64,000 nucleotides of DNA from NCBI RefSeq assembly GCF_000725805.1, contig NZ_JOFT01000034.1, positions 1 through 64,000 on the forward strand, in the 5' to 3' direction. The DNA is from Streptomyces xanthophaeus (GTDB taxonomy: Bacteria > Actinomycetota > Actinomycetes > Streptomycetales > Streptomycetaceae). A program made the position numbers and the translations under genes. The notes under the pieces are model-generated. The model ran no database searches. It had not been told where the DNA came from and was given only the letters and a program-made list of their open reading frames with translations. The number at the start of each line of letters is the position of its first letter. The stretch's first letter is position 1. Shown piece after piece: positions 1-8,393 of the stretch.

Positions 1-42
1 ACTGCAGGGGGGACCCTGTGGGAGAGTAGGACGCCGCCGAAC
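1..42 (+). rRNA. rrf: 5S ribosomal RNA, 3' end only
   Basis: The first 42 bases match the conserved 3' part of actinobacterial 5S rRNA, including ggagagtaggacgccgccga just before the 3' end. The 5' two thirds lie outside the window. A strong terminator hairpin follows within 15 bases, as expected at the end of an rrn operon, so the window begins at the tail of an rRNA operon read on the plus strand. Confidence 0.9.
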
Positions 43-54
43 AATCATTGTGGG

Positions 55-85
55 AAAGCCCCGCACCTTATGGTGCGGGGCTTTT
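55..85 (+). terminator. rrn operon terminator
   Basis: A perfect 13-bp stem (aaagccccgcacc / ggtgcggggcttt) closes on a ttat loop and ends in a run of T, directly after the 5S rRNA. This is a textbook intrinsic terminator and separates the rRNA operon from the acetyltransferase gene that starts at 114. Confidence 0.92.
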
Positions 86-113
86 CTGCGTTCAGGGGCT
101 ATGATCTCCAGCC

Positions 114-677
114 ATGAACACGCACGTGATACGTCCTGTACGAGCTGACGAATGGAAGAAGGTCAAGGAGCTTCGCATCGCCGCGTTGCGGGATCCTGCC
201 GCGCCGGTCGCCTTCCTGGAGACGGAGGAGGCTGCCGAGAGCCGGCCCGATGCCTTCTGGCAGGAGCGGACCGAGGGCGCTTCGCAGGGGAGCTCGGTCC
301 GGCAGTTCATCGCCGAGGCGCCGGACGGCACGTGGAACGGGAACGTGGTGGTGCTGGTCGAGGAGGCCGGGGAGACCGGGATCTTCGACGAGGCCATCGA
401 GGTGCACCAGGGGCACCTGGTGGGGGTCTTCGTACGGGCCGAGCAGCGGGGGACGGGGCTGACCGAGGCCCTGTTCGAGGCCGCGCTGGAATGGGCCTGG
501 TCGCTGGAAGGGCCTGCGCTGGAGCGCGTACGGCTGTTCGTGCATGAGGAGAACGCGCGGGCCGGGGCCTTCTACCGGAGGTTCGGTTTCGAGGCGAGCG
601 GCCTGACCGTGCCGATGCCGACGGATCCGGATGCCAAGGAGCTCGAATACGTGCTGGCCCGGCCGGCCGCGGTCTGA
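114..677 (+). CDS. GNAT family N-acetyltransferase
   Basis: Predicted to transfer an acetyl group from acetyl-CoA to an amine; the substrate cannot be told from sequence. The 187-residue protein is one GNAT domain. The acetyl-CoA binding motif A is seen at about residues 104-122, with V..EQRGTG (R112, G113, G115) followed by a helix, and the typical C-terminal NARAGAFYRRFGF element at about 148-159. It is cytoplasmic, with no signal peptide or membrane helix. It stands alone after the rrn terminator and ends 22 bp from the convergent VirD4-like gene. The ATG at 114 begins directly with the beta-1 strand of the fold, so the start is comfortable. Confidence 0.85.
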   Translation: MNTHVIRPVRADEWKKVKELRIAALRDPAAPVAFLETEEAAESRPDAFWQERTEGASQGSSVRQFIAEAPDGTWNGNVVVLVEEAGETGIFDEAIEVHQGHLVGVFVRAEQRGTGLTEALFEAALEWAWSLEGPALERVRLFVHEENARAGAFYRRFGFEASGLTVPMPTDPDAKELEYVLARPAAV

Positions 678-699
678 CGCCTGAACGGCTGGACGAGAA

Positions 700-2271
700 C
701 TAGGGCAGGTCCGCATCCGGCCAGCGGGTGCGGGCCTGTTCGCGGCTCCGGCACAGGGCGAGCAGCGGAAGTGTCGTGTCGCCCAGGAGTTCCGGGAGCT
801 GGGGGAGCGGTGCGACCGCGGCCACGTCGTCCAGGACCAGCGAGAGTGGTGGGTCGAGCCGACCGTGGGATGACCGTGCGGCCATGCGGCGGCCGTGCTC
901 GACCACGTGCGAGGCGAGTGCGGTCAGCAAGGGCATCGCACCCGGGTGGGTACGCGGGTCTTCCAGCGGTTCGCCCACCACGTAGAGGCTGCCCCCTTCG
1001 CCGAGGAACGAAGCCAGCGTCAGCGAATCCGTCCGGTTCGGGTTGCAGGCCTCGCGGATGTGGATCGACGTGAGGCAGGAGAGGGCACGGGCCGTCAGGT
1101 TCAGGGCCAGATCGCGGCGTTCGGGGTGCGCGGTGAGGGCGCTCTCCAGTTCGCCGGCGGCGCCGGGGGCGGCCTGCGGGTGGGTGCGCAGGATGCGTAC
1201 GGGGTCCTGGGCGCTGTTGCCCTGGGTCCAGCGGTGGAGCTGCTTGAAGGGGCGGTCGTCCAGTGCGGCGGCCTGGAGCCAGCTGCGCAGGAGCGTTTCC
1301 GCGGTGTCGGCGACGGCTGCGTCCATGCGGGCCTGGGGGCGTACGGGGGCCAGCAGGGCGATCGAGCGGGCGGCGGCGGTGTCCCGGTCGGCGCAGCCCT
1401 CTGCGGGGTTCCAGTGCATGCGGGCCGGGGTGTCGCACAGGTGCGAGGGGTCGTAGAGGAGGACCGGGCCGAGCTTGGCGCGGGCGTCCTTGGTCTCGGC
1501 CCACAGGGTGGGGGACGAGGTGATGATCAAGGCCGCGCCTTCGGCTTCCCCGATGCGGTGTGCTGCTGCGCGGAAGCGGTCGTTCGGGCCTGCGTAGGTG
1601 AGGCGGGGCTGCGGGGCGCCGAGAGCGCCGGCGCCGGGGGTGGCTGCCGGGGTGCGGGGGGCGTAGCCGAACCCGTAGCGGTAGGCCTCGTCCACCGGAG
1701 ACGGGGCGGGCGCCGGCGCGGGTGATGGCGGGGGCTGCGGGCTCGGTTGGGGAGCCTGGGGAGCGTGGGCCGGGTGGTGTGCGGCGACGGGTTCGGGTGC
1801 GGGTTCGGGTGCGGGGGCCGTCGCGGGGGCCGGGATGTAGGCCGGGGTGGTGTTCGGGGCCGGGCCGGGGGTGGGGTCCGGGGTGGGGTCCAGGGCGGCC
1901 TGTTTGGCGAGGGCGCGGCGGGACTTGGTGCGGGCGAACACGCCGATGCCGAAGACGATGAGCACGAACAGCACCAGGAGCTGGCTGATGAACAGGCCCC
2001 AGAACAGGCCCCAGCCGGAGAGGGCCGCGGGGTCGGTGTCGGGCCAGGCTCCCGGGAGGTCGTGGGGTTGCGCTATCAGGGCGCGGACCGCGTCGGGGGT
2101 GCGGGTGAAGGTCACGGTGCCGGGCCAGGCTCCCTTGGCGAACCAGGCGGAGAGGCCCGTGGCGGACCAGACCAGGAGGGCGAAGCCCAGCAGGAAGACG
2201 AGCAGGCCGACGAGCAGGCCGTCCGGGACCCCGCCGCGCGCGGGGGGATCCGTACGTCGTGCGTCGTGCAT
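700..2271 (-). CDS. VirD4/TraG-like membrane protein lacking a Walker A motif
   Basis: Last gene of a six-gene minus-strand block that resembles a type IV secretion system. The 523-residue protein has two N-terminal membrane helices (about 17-38 and 88-113), a Pro/Ala-rich linker (about 128-195) and a cytoplasmic C-terminal part with the layout of VirD4/TraG coupling proteins: a segment built around PVLLYDPSHL, a LYVVGEP strand, and a Walker B-like strand PLSLVLDDVAAVAPLPQLP. I cannot find a GxxxxGK[ST] P-loop anywhere, so ATP hydrolysis is doubtful and the protein may be a structural or docking component. It lies 2 bp from the upstream ATPase gene, so the two are surely cotranscribed. Family assignment is inference from architecture and neighbours. 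Confidence 0.7.
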   Translation of the reverse strand: MHDARRTDPPARGGVPDGLLVGLLVFLLGFALLVWSATGLSAWFAKGAWPGTVTFTRTPDAVRALIAQPHDLPGAWPDTDPAALSGWGLFWGLFISQLLVLFVLIVFGIGVFARTKSRRALAKQAALDPTPDPTPGPAPNTTPAYIPAPATAPAPEPAPEPVAAHHPAHAPQAPQPSPQPPPSPAPAPAPSPVDEAYRYGFGYAPRTPAATPGAGALGAPQPRLTYAGPNDRFRAAAHRIGEAEGAALIITSSPTLWAETKDARAKLGPVLLYDPSHLCDTPARMHWNPAEGCADRDTAAARSIALLAPVRPQARMDAAVADTAETLLRSWLQAAALDDRPFKQLHRWTQGNSAQDPVRILRTHPQAAPGAAGELESALTAHPERRDLALNLTARALSCLTSIHIREACNPNRTDSLTLASFLGEGGSLYVVGEPLEDPRTHPGAMPLLTALASHVVEHGRRMAARSSHGRLDPPLSLVLDDVAAVAPLPQLPELLGDTTLPLLALCRSREQARTRWPDADLP

Positions 2272-2273
2272 GG

Positions 2274-3695
2274 TCAGGCCACCGTGGTGGCGGAGCCGGG
2301 GCCGTTGCCGGCGCGGCTGCGTTCAATGGACAAGGCGCGTTCCTCCGCCTCGAGTTCGGCGGCCAGCAGGTCGTCGGGGAGCCGGGTGGGTGTGGAGGAC
2401 TCGGTCATGGCACGGTCGGTGAAGACCAGGGGGCGTTCGGCTTCGGTGATCAGGTGTTTGACCACCTGGACGTTGCCGTTGACGTCCCAGACCGCGATGC
2501 CGGGGGTGAGGGTCGGGATGATCTCCACGGCCCAGCGGGGCAGGCCGAGGACGCGGCCCGTGGCGCGTGCCTCGTCGGCTTTCTGGGCGTAGATGGTGCG
2601 GGTGGAGGCCATCTTGAGGATGGCCGCGGCTTCCCGTGCGGCGGCGCCGTCGACGACGTCGGAGAGGTGGTGGACGACGGCGACGAAGGACAGGCCGAGG
2701 CGCCGGCCGAACTTCAGGAGGCGCTGGAACAGTTGCGCGACGAAGGGGCTGTTGATGATGTGCCAGGCCTCTTCCACGAGGAAGATGCGCTTCTTGCGGT
2801 CGGGCCGGATCCAGGTGTGCTCCAGCCAGACGCCGACGATCGCCATGAGGATCGGCATCGCGATGGAGTTGCGGTCGATGTGGGAGAGGTCGAAGACGAT
2901 CAGCGGGGCGTCGAGGTCGATGCCGACGGTGGTGGGGCCGTCGAACATGCCGCGCAGGTCGCCGTCGACGAGGCGGTCGATGACCAGGGCCACGTCGAGG
3001 CCCCAGGCCCGGACATCGTCTATGTCGACGTTCATGGCCTCGGCGGATTCCGCCTCGGGGTGGCGCAGCTGCTCGACGATGTCGGTGAGGACGGGCTGGC
3101 GGTCGCGGATGGTGTCGACGACGTAGGCGTGGGCGACCTTGAGGGCGAAGCCGGCGCGCTCGTCGAGGCCGTGGCCCATGGCGACTTCGATGATGGTCCG
3201 GAGCAGCGCGAGCTGCCCGGTGGTGGTGATCGCCGGGTCGAGGGGGTTGAGGCGGATCCCGTCGTCGTTGGCGGCGATGGGGTCCAGGCGGATGGGGGTT
3301 ATTCCCAGCTGCTGGGCGATGAGGTTCCACTCGCCGACGCCGTCCTCGCCCTGGGCGTCGAGGACGACGACCTGGCGGTCCTTGAAGCGGAGCTGGCGCA
3401 GGACGTACGTCTTCTCCAGGGCGGACTTGCCGTTGCCGGATTCGCCGAGGACAAGCCAGTGGGGGGCCGGGAGCTGCTGGCCGTAGAGCTGGAAGGGGTC
3501 GTAGATGTAGCCCTTGCCGCTGTAGACCTCGCGGCCGATGATGACGCCGGAGTCGCCGAGTCCGGGGGCGGCGGTGGGCAGGTAGACGGCTTGCGCCTGC
3601 CCGGTGGAGGTGCGTACGGGCAGGCGCGTGGTTTCGACTTTGCCGAAGAGGAAGCTGGTGAAGGCGTCCGTCAGGGCGGACATGGGATCTCGCAT
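2274..3695 (-). CDS. VirB4/TraC-like ATPase
   Basis: Predicted cytoplasmic motor ATPase of a type IV secretion-like complex. A clear Walker A (GESGNGKS, about residues 84-91) is followed by a short strand QVVVLDAQGE, a DPIAANDDGIRLNPLDP segment typical of VirB4/TraC proteins, and a Walker B ending in two acidic residues, RIFLVEEAWHI (about 303-313). A later THH-like sensor region (VAVVHHLSD) also fits. No membrane helix is seen. I chose ATG 3695, 11 bases after a GGAGGG ribosome site; an in-frame GTG at 3704 sits only 2 bases from that site. The gene follows the SCO6880-family gene by about 20 bp. Confidence 0.82.
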   Translation of the reverse strand: MRDPMSALTDAFTSFLFGKVETTRLPVRTSTGQAQAVYLPTAAPGLGDSGVIIGREVYSGKGYIYDPFQLYGQQLPAPHWLVLGESGNGKSALEKTYVLRQLRFKDRQVVVLDAQGEDGVGEWNLIAQQLGITPIRLDPIAANDDGIRLNPLDPAITTTGQLALLRTIIEVAMGHGLDERAGFALKVAHAYVVDTIRDRQPVLTDIVEQLRHPEAESAEAMNVDIDDVRAWGLDVALVIDRLVDGDLRGMFDGPTTVGIDLDAPLIVFDLSHIDRNSIAMPILMAIVGVWLEHTWIRPDRKKRIFLVEEAWHIINSPFVAQLFQRLLKFGRRLGLSFVAVVHHLSDVVDGAAAREAAAILKMASTRTIYAQKADEARATGRVLGLPRWAVEIIPTLTPGIAVWDVNGNVQVVKHLITEAERPLVFTDRAMTESSTPTRLPDDLLAAELEAEERALSIERSRAGNGPGSATTVA

Positions 3696-3714
3696 GGGCG
3701 GCACTTCCCTCCAG

Positions 3715-5277
3715 CTAGCGTCGGATGCCGGTGGCGAACGGCAAGGTGTTGACGAAGGCGCGGTGGTGCTCGCGGTCGCACCATTCCAGCTTCAGGTAGG
3801 ACTTGCCGGCGGAGGCGCGGATGGTGCGCTTGTCGCGGGCGAGTGCCTCCGGCGATCGCGAGGACACCGTGATGTACCCGACGAGGTTGACTCCTGCCGC
3901 ACCGCTGGCGAGATCTTCACCTCTTTGGTCGAGCCGGCCGTGTGCGGCGATGTCGCGGGGGTCGACGGTGCGGTTCATCTTGGCGGCGCGGCTGGCGTCG
4001 GCCTCGTCGTTGGTCTTCTCGGTGAGCATGCGCTCGATGGCGACCTCGGTGGGCTCCAGGTCCATGGTGACGGCGACGGTGCGGATCACGTCGGGGGTGT
4101 GGACGAGGAGGGGGGCGAGGAAGTTGACGCCGACGGGGGTCATCGGCCATTCCTTCACCCAGGCGGTGGCGTGGCACCAGGGGGCGCGGGTGGAGGACTC
4201 GCGGGTCTTGGCCTGGAGGTAGGTGGGTTCCACGGCATCGAGTTCGGCGGGCCAGGCGTTGCGCTTGGTCATGGCCTGGATGTGGTCGATGGGGTGGTCG
4301 GGGTCGTACATGGAGTGCACGAGGGAGGAGAGGCGGCCCTGGCCCAGCGGCTGGCGGACGCGGATGTCGGCTTCGGCGAGGCGGGCGCAGATGTCGGTGA
4401 GTTCGCGGGCCATGACGATGGCGAGGCCTGCGTCGCGGTCGAGCTTGCGGCCCTTGTGGGGGGTGCCGGCGCGGGCGATGGTGACGGCCTCGGCGGCGAG
4501 GTCGCGGGTGTAGTGCATGCAGGCGACGAGGTAGGCGCGGTGCTGCTCGGAGGAGGTGGAGACCATCGACTGGAGCTGGTCGTAGGACTCGCGGAGCCAG
4601 CCGGGGGCCTGGGTGTCGCCGCGCTGGGCGACGTCCTTGGCGTGGGCGTCGGGGTCGGCGGGCAGGGTGCGGGCGAGCATCTGGAGGCGGGTGACGAAGC
4701 CGTCGCCGTTGGCCACGTGCTTGAGGAGGGTGCCGAAGCGGTCGACGAGGGCTTCCTGGTCCTCGCTGTCGCGCAGGCCGACGCCGGGGCCCTCGATCTC
4801 GATGGCGGCGGTGACGGTGCGGCGGTCGGCGTGCAGGAGGACGGCGATCTCGTCGGGGCCGAAGGGGGCGGCGAGCCAGCTGATGCGGCCGATGCCGGGG
4901 GGCGGGCCGACCTCGACCTCGCGGCCGTCGGCGCCGCGGACGCCGGCTTCCATGGCGCCGGAGCGGTACGTCGTACCCCGGCGCAGGGTGCGCTTGTAGC
5001 TGCGGCTGATCTCGAACCAGCGGTAGAAGGTGCGGCCCTTGTAGGGGACGTACACGGCGGCGAGCGCGAGCATGGGGATGCCGGCGAGGCTGACGATGCG
5101 CAGGGTGAGGTCGGGGACGAGTAGTCCGCTCATCATGCCGAGGAACGCCCCGGCGATGATCAGGGCGATCTCGCCGGTCTCGCGGTTCTTCCCGACGATC
5201 GCGTTCGGCCGGGCGCGGCCGATGAGATACGTGCGGCGGGGTGCGACCGGGTGCAGCTGGTGGGACTGGGTCGTCAA
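3715..5277 (-). CDS. SCO6880-family protein (VirB3/VirB4 N-terminal-like)
   Basis: The 520-residue protein starts with a basic segment (RTYLIGRARPNAIVG) and two closely spaced membrane helices at about 37-55 and 60-78, then a soluble alpha/beta region of about 430 residues. This matches the actinobacterial SCO6880 family of conjugation-type loci, resembling a VirB3/PrgI unit joined to the N-terminal half of VirB4. No P-loop is present; the motor domain is supplied by the next gene, as if VirB4 were split in two. Translation starts at TTG 5277, overlapping the previous stop by 4 bases (TTGA). The unusual start is supported by a strong AGGAGG nine bases upstream, so it is translationally coupled. 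Confidence 0.78.
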   Translation of the reverse strand: MTTQSHQLHPVAPRRTYLIGRARPNAIVGKNRETGEIALIIAGAFLGMMSGLLVPDLTLRIVSLAGIPMLALAAVYVPYKGRTFYRWFEISRSYKRTLRRGTTYRSGAMEAGVRGADGREVEVGPPPGIGRISWLAAPFGPDEIAVLLHADRRTVTAAIEIEGPGVGLRDSEDQEALVDRFGTLLKHVANGDGFVTRLQMLARTLPADPDAHAKDVAQRGDTQAPGWLRESYDQLQSMVSTSSEQHRAYLVACMHYTRDLAAEAVTIARAGTPHKGRKLDRDAGLAIVMARELTDICARLAEADIRVRQPLGQGRLSSLVHSMYDPDHPIDHIQAMTKRNAWPAELDAVEPTYLQAKTRESSTRAPWCHATAWVKEWPMTPVGVNFLAPLLVHTPDVIRTVAVTMDLEPTEVAIERMLTEKTNDEADASRAAKMNRTVDPRDIAAHGRLDQRGEDLASGAAGVNLVGYITVSSRSPEALARDKRTIRASAGKSYLKLEWCDREHHRAFVNTLPFATGIRR

Positions 5278-6614
5278 CGCCCGTCACCTCCTGTGTTCCT
5301 CGTGCTCGAGCTCGTGCGGGGCGGGGGTGCGGCGGAGGGGACAGATCCGCCGCCGGCCCCGCCGCCGGAGGTGGGGCGGCTGCTGTGGGCGGCCACGCCT
5401 CCGGAGATCGGATTGGCGGGGCGGGGCGCGTTGTTGCCGCCTCCGCCGTCGCCTCCGCGGTGGGCGCCGCGGCTGCTGTGGGTCTTGATGCCCTGCGAGA
5501 CGAGGGAGGCCGGGGAGCTGATGACCGCGGCTGCCTGGGCGCCGTCGGTGGCCTTGCTGCGGTTGGAGCGGGCGGAGGCGATCTCGTCGCCGAAGCCGGG
5601 GACGAAGCGGTAGATCATCGCGGAGGCGAAGATCGCCAGGAGGATGATGGCGAGGCCGGTGACGACGGCGGAGAAGGCGTTGGGGCCTTCTTCGCCGGCG
5701 AGGGCGCCGGCGAGGCCGAGGACGATGACGATGACCGGCTTGACGAGGATGACGGCGATCATGATGCCGGCCCAGCGGCGGACGTGGCCCCAGAGGTTGC
5801 GGTCGACGAGCCCTGCGTAGACGACGACGCCGAGGAGGGCGCCGACGTAGAGGAGGGCGGCCCGGATGAAGAGCTCCAGGTAGAGGATGCCGGCGGCGAG
5901 GACGGTGACGAGGGCGACGACGATCAGCATGATCGGGCCGCCGCCGATGTCGTCGCCCTTCTTGAGGGCCTCGGAGAAGGAGCCGAAGAAGACGTCGGTC
6001 TGGCCGCCGGTGGCGGAGGCGATGACTTCGGTGACGCCGTCGGTGGCGGAGACGACGGTGTAGAGGATGAGGGGGGTGAAGGCGGAGGCGAGGACCGTGA
6101 GCCAGAGGAAGCCGATGGCTTCGGACATGGCGGTGGCCAGGGGGACGCCGCGGACGGCTCGTTTGGCTACGGCGAAGAGCCAGAGGACGAGCGTGAGGAT
6201 GGTGGAGGCGGCGAAGACTACGGCGTACTGCTTGAGGAAGGTGGCGTTGGTGAAGTCGACCTCGGCGGTGCCTTTGACTGCTTCGCTGAGCTTGCCGACG
6301 ATCCAGGCGGCGGCGTCGGCGCAGCCTTTGGCGAGGGAGGCCAGGGGGTTGAGGGCGTCTCCGCCGTCGCTGGGTGCGAGCCCTGTGCTCGGGGTGCCGC
6401 CGGACGTGCCCGTGCCGCTCTGGCAGTACTGCTTGGAGGGTCCGTCGAGCAGGGCGCAGGGGTCGTTGCTCGCCTGCGGGGTGGGTGTCGGGGTCGCGGC
6501 CGGGGTGGGCGTGGGTGTCGGAGCGGCGTAGGCGCGGGTGGCCAGGGCGACGACGGCCAGGTGTACGGAGGTGATGACGCCCAGCCGGACCGGGAGCCGG
6601 AGGCTAGCGGGCAT
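5274..6614 (-). CDS. TrbL/VirB6-like polytopic membrane protein
   Basis: A 446-residue protein with a signal-like first helix ending in AYA, a Thr/Pro-rich linker of PTPTP repeats, a short segment with two cysteines (NDPCALL...QYCQSG), about five to six hydrophobic helices between residues 110 and 330, and a Gly/Ser-rich tail of about 100 residues. This is the usual layout of TrbL/VirB6 channel subunits of type IV secretion systems. It overlaps the upstream gene by 11 bp and the downstream SCO6880-family gene by 4 bp, so the three form one coupled unit. The function as a translocation channel is inferred from topology and context, since this family is poorly conserved in sequence. Confidence 0.75.
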   Translation of the reverse strand: MPASLRLPVRLGVITSVHLAVVALATRAYAAPTPTPTPAATPTPTPQASNDPCALLDGPSKQYCQSGTGTSGGTPSTGLAPSDGGDALNPLASLAKGCADAAAWIVGKLSEAVKGTAEVDFTNATFLKQYAVVFAASTILTLVLWLFAVAKRAVRGVPLATAMSEAIGFLWLTVLASAFTPLILYTVVSATDGVTEVIASATGGQTDVFFGSFSEALKKGDDIGGGPIMLIVVALVTVLAAGILYLELFIRAALLYVGALLGVVVYAGLVDRNLWGHVRRWAGIMIAVILVKPVIVIVLGLAGALAGEEGPNAFSAVVTGLAIILLAIFASAMIYRFVPGFGDEIASARSNRSKATDGAQAAAVISSPASLVSQGIKTHSSRGAHRGGDGGGGNNAPRPANPISGGVAAHSSRPTSGGGAGGGSVPSAAPPPRTSSSTRNTGGDGR

Positions 6615-7437
6615 AGGTGAATCCTCCGAATTCCGTGATGGCCTTGCTCATGTCGTCGGACGTCGACACGGGGACATCGCCGGGGACCGGGGCGGGCCCG
6701 TCCTGCTGGGTGTCGTCGAGGACCTTCCAGTCCTCGCCGGTCCAGCTCAGTTCGAAGGTCCAGGTCTTCCAGAGGGTCCGGACCGGGTCGGTGGACTTGG
6801 CGCCGGACATGCCGATCATGCCGGTGTACCAGACCGCGACCTTGGCGCCCGTCGGGCTGTAATTCTCGACTCTGGTGCCGATGGGGACGGTGCGGGTGAC
6901 GAAGGTGCTGCCTTGTGGGGGGTTGCCGTTGGTGTCGAGGCCGAGCTTCGCGAGGAACTCCGTGGAGTACGCGGCGTCCTGAGGTCCCTTCATGCGGGCA
7001 GCCACCTCCGGTGCGTAGATCCCGTCGACGAGGGCGTGGCGGGTGTTCTTCTTGAACATGCCGTCGGAGCCCAGGGCCACTGCGTAGTTGGCGGCGGCCG
7101 ACTGGGCGCCCTGTTCGTCGTGGGCGAAGCCCTTGGGGATGCCGGCGGCCTTGCCCGTGACGGGGTCGGTGCCCGTGGGGGACGTGGAAGAGGCTGCCGG
7201 GGGCTTGTCCGAGGACTGGTCCTGCGGGGTGTCCGGGCTCTGGTTCGCGAACGCGATGGCGGCGATCAGGAGGACCACCACGCCGACGACCGTGACCAGG
7301 CCGCGGGAGCCGCGGGGGGTGCGGCGCGTGGGGCCGTACGGGTCGGCGGGGGAGTCCGGGAGGCGGGTGCGGGTCTGGCCCGTGCCGCCGACCTCGCCGT
7401 AGCTGCTGCCGCCGCCGTACTGATCGTCGTTGCTCAT
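6604..7437 (-). CDS. VirB8/TcpC-like bitopic membrane protein
   Basis: The 277-residue protein has a cytoplasmic Gly/Arg-rich N terminus, one membrane helix (about 44-63, VTVVGVVVLLIAAIAFA), a disordered Ser/Pro linker and an extracytoplasmic alpha+beta domain of about 190 residues. That topology and size fit the VirB8/TcpC scaffold of Gram-positive conjugation systems, which carry NTF2-like folds outside the membrane. The assignment rests on topology and on its place between the pilin-like gene and the TrbL/VirB6-like gene, not on a recognised motif. Its end overlaps the start of the next gene by 11 bp. Confidence 0.65.
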   Translation of the reverse strand: MSNDDQYGGGSSYGEVGGTGQTRTRLPDSPADPYGPTRRTPRGSRGLVTVVGVVVLLIAAIAFANQSPDTPQDQSSDKPPAASSTSPTGTDPVTGKAAGIPKGFAHDEQGAQSAAANYAVALGSDGMFKKNTRHALVDGIYAPEVAARMKGPQDAAYSTEFLAKLGLDTNGNPPQGSTFVTRTVPIGTRVENYSPTGAKVAVWYTGMIGMSGAKSTDPVRTLWKTWTFELSWTGEDWKVLDDTQQDGPAPVPGDVPVSTSDDMSKAITEFGGFTYAR

Positions 7438-7534
7438 TGCGTGTCCGCCCCCTCCGCGTCGTCCGACGGTAGCGCTGGTTCCCGCGTAGGTGCGGTGTGG
7501 TGAGTCCTCATCAGGTACGGCCGCGGCGGCCCGG

Positions 7535-7852
7535 CTAGACGGCCATTCCGTAGACGATCGTGAACAGCGTCCCGAGGGAGCCGATGATGAAGACGCCGGT
7601 CAGGCCGGCCACGATCAGGCCCTTGCCCTGTTCCGCGCTGAAGGTGTCGCGCAGCGCGGTCGCGCCGATGCGCTGTTTGGCGGCGCCCCAGATGGCGATG
7701 CCGAGGCAGAGGAGGATCGCGACGGCCATGACCACTTCGATCATGATCTTCGCTTCGTTGCCGAGACTGCCGAACGGCCCCCAGTTCGGGGCGATTCCGC
7801 CGATGATGGTGGTAATGTCGCCCTTTTCGGCTGCCAGGATCATGTAACTCAC
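7535..7852 (-). CDS. Small two-helix membrane protein, VirB2/TrbC-like
   Basis: First gene of the T4SS-like block. The 105-residue protein has a polar N terminus and two hydrophobic helices (about 36-57 and 77-101) joined by a short basic loop (AAKQRIGATALRDTF). Size and hairpin topology match VirB2/TrbC-type pilins and the small integral membrane proteins that head many actinobacterial conjugation loci. Unlike VirB2, I see no long cleavable signal peptide. It is separated from the next gene by 97 bp, larger than any other gap in the block, which would allow separate high expression of a structural subunit. The pilin role is inference. Confidence 0.65.
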   Translation of the reverse strand: MSYMILAAEKGDITTIIGGIAPNWGPFGSLGNEAKIMIEVVMAVAILLCLGIAIWGAAKQRIGATALRDTFSAEQGKGLIVAGLTGVFIIGSLGTLFTIVYGMAV

Positions 7853-8393
7853 CGCCCCGTATGGGTAGTTCCGGTCGCCCGTGCCCGACGGCAGGGGTCA
7901 CTCACTATCTTCGCTGATGAAACCGCAGCCGTCGTCGACTTCACGGCTCTCTTTACCCGTTCTCCCGGCCCGCGCCCCGCCTTCCTGCTCTGACCTGGGC
8001 AGGTGCGGTGTGTATGCGAAAGAACGTATGGTCACTCTGTGTATCACGGGGGGTGACCCCGGGCAATGATTGTCGTCTCGGCGTACGGGGGGCGGGGCGG
8101 CGGGCCGCCGTTCGGCCCAGCGGGGTCGTGTGCCGTTGGGCCGACACGCTTACACATGTCCGACATTCCGTCAGTCATTCCATCTGTGGGTGGAGTTGCG
8201 CCACCTGCGTCGCGGGTCGTGGCCGCTGGGTGGAAGGACGCGAGAACGCCAGGTTGACGTCCGGGGCGTCCGGGGCGTCCTGGGCGTCTGGGGTGTCCTG
8301 GGCGTCTGGGGTGTCCGGGGCGTCCGAGGTGTCCGGGGCACGCGGGCATCGTCTCGGAGGGGCGTTGTCAGTGCGGTCCGGCAGGGTGGTGGG
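7853..8393 (+). other. Intergenic region between divergent transcription units
   Basis: About 540 bases with no convincing gene. It must carry the promoters of the minus-strand T4SS-like block and of the plus-strand YunG/hydrolase gene. The left part (about 7990-8200) is less GC-rich than its surroundings. The right part contains a 9-bp tandem repeat, listed separately. The reading frame of the downstream gene stays open up to 8070, but that extension would be Arg/Gly/Val-rich repeat. Confidence 0.5.
8259..8340 (+). repeat. Nine-base tandem repeat, consensus gtccggggc
   Basis: About nine consecutive copies of a 9-bp unit (gtccggggc with variants gtcctgggc and gtctggggt). The repeat lies 54 bp upstream of the start of the YunG/hydrolase gene and is in frame with it, where it would encode V-R-G / V-L-G / V-W-G triplets. 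I take it as noncoding because a good start codon lies after it. Confidence 0.8.

Noticed and set aside
700..7852. An integrative conjugative element or prophage
   Set aside because: No integrase, relaxase, excisionase, replication gene, attachment repeat or tRNA target is seen, and base composition does not differ from the neighbours.
7434..7901. Alternative minus-strand frame over the pilin-like gene
   Set aside because: Rich in His, Arg and Gly with no hydrophobic pattern; the other frame (7535-7852) encodes two clear membrane helices.
8259..8340. CRISPR-like repeat array
   Set aside because: The unit is 9 bp with no spacers, so it is a simple tandem repeat. No cas genes are in the window.
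8070..8393. N-terminal extension of the YunG/hydrolase fusion
   Set aside because: It would add Arg-rich sequence and V-R-G repeats encoded by the 9-bp tandem repeat; the YunG domain begins just after ATG 8394.
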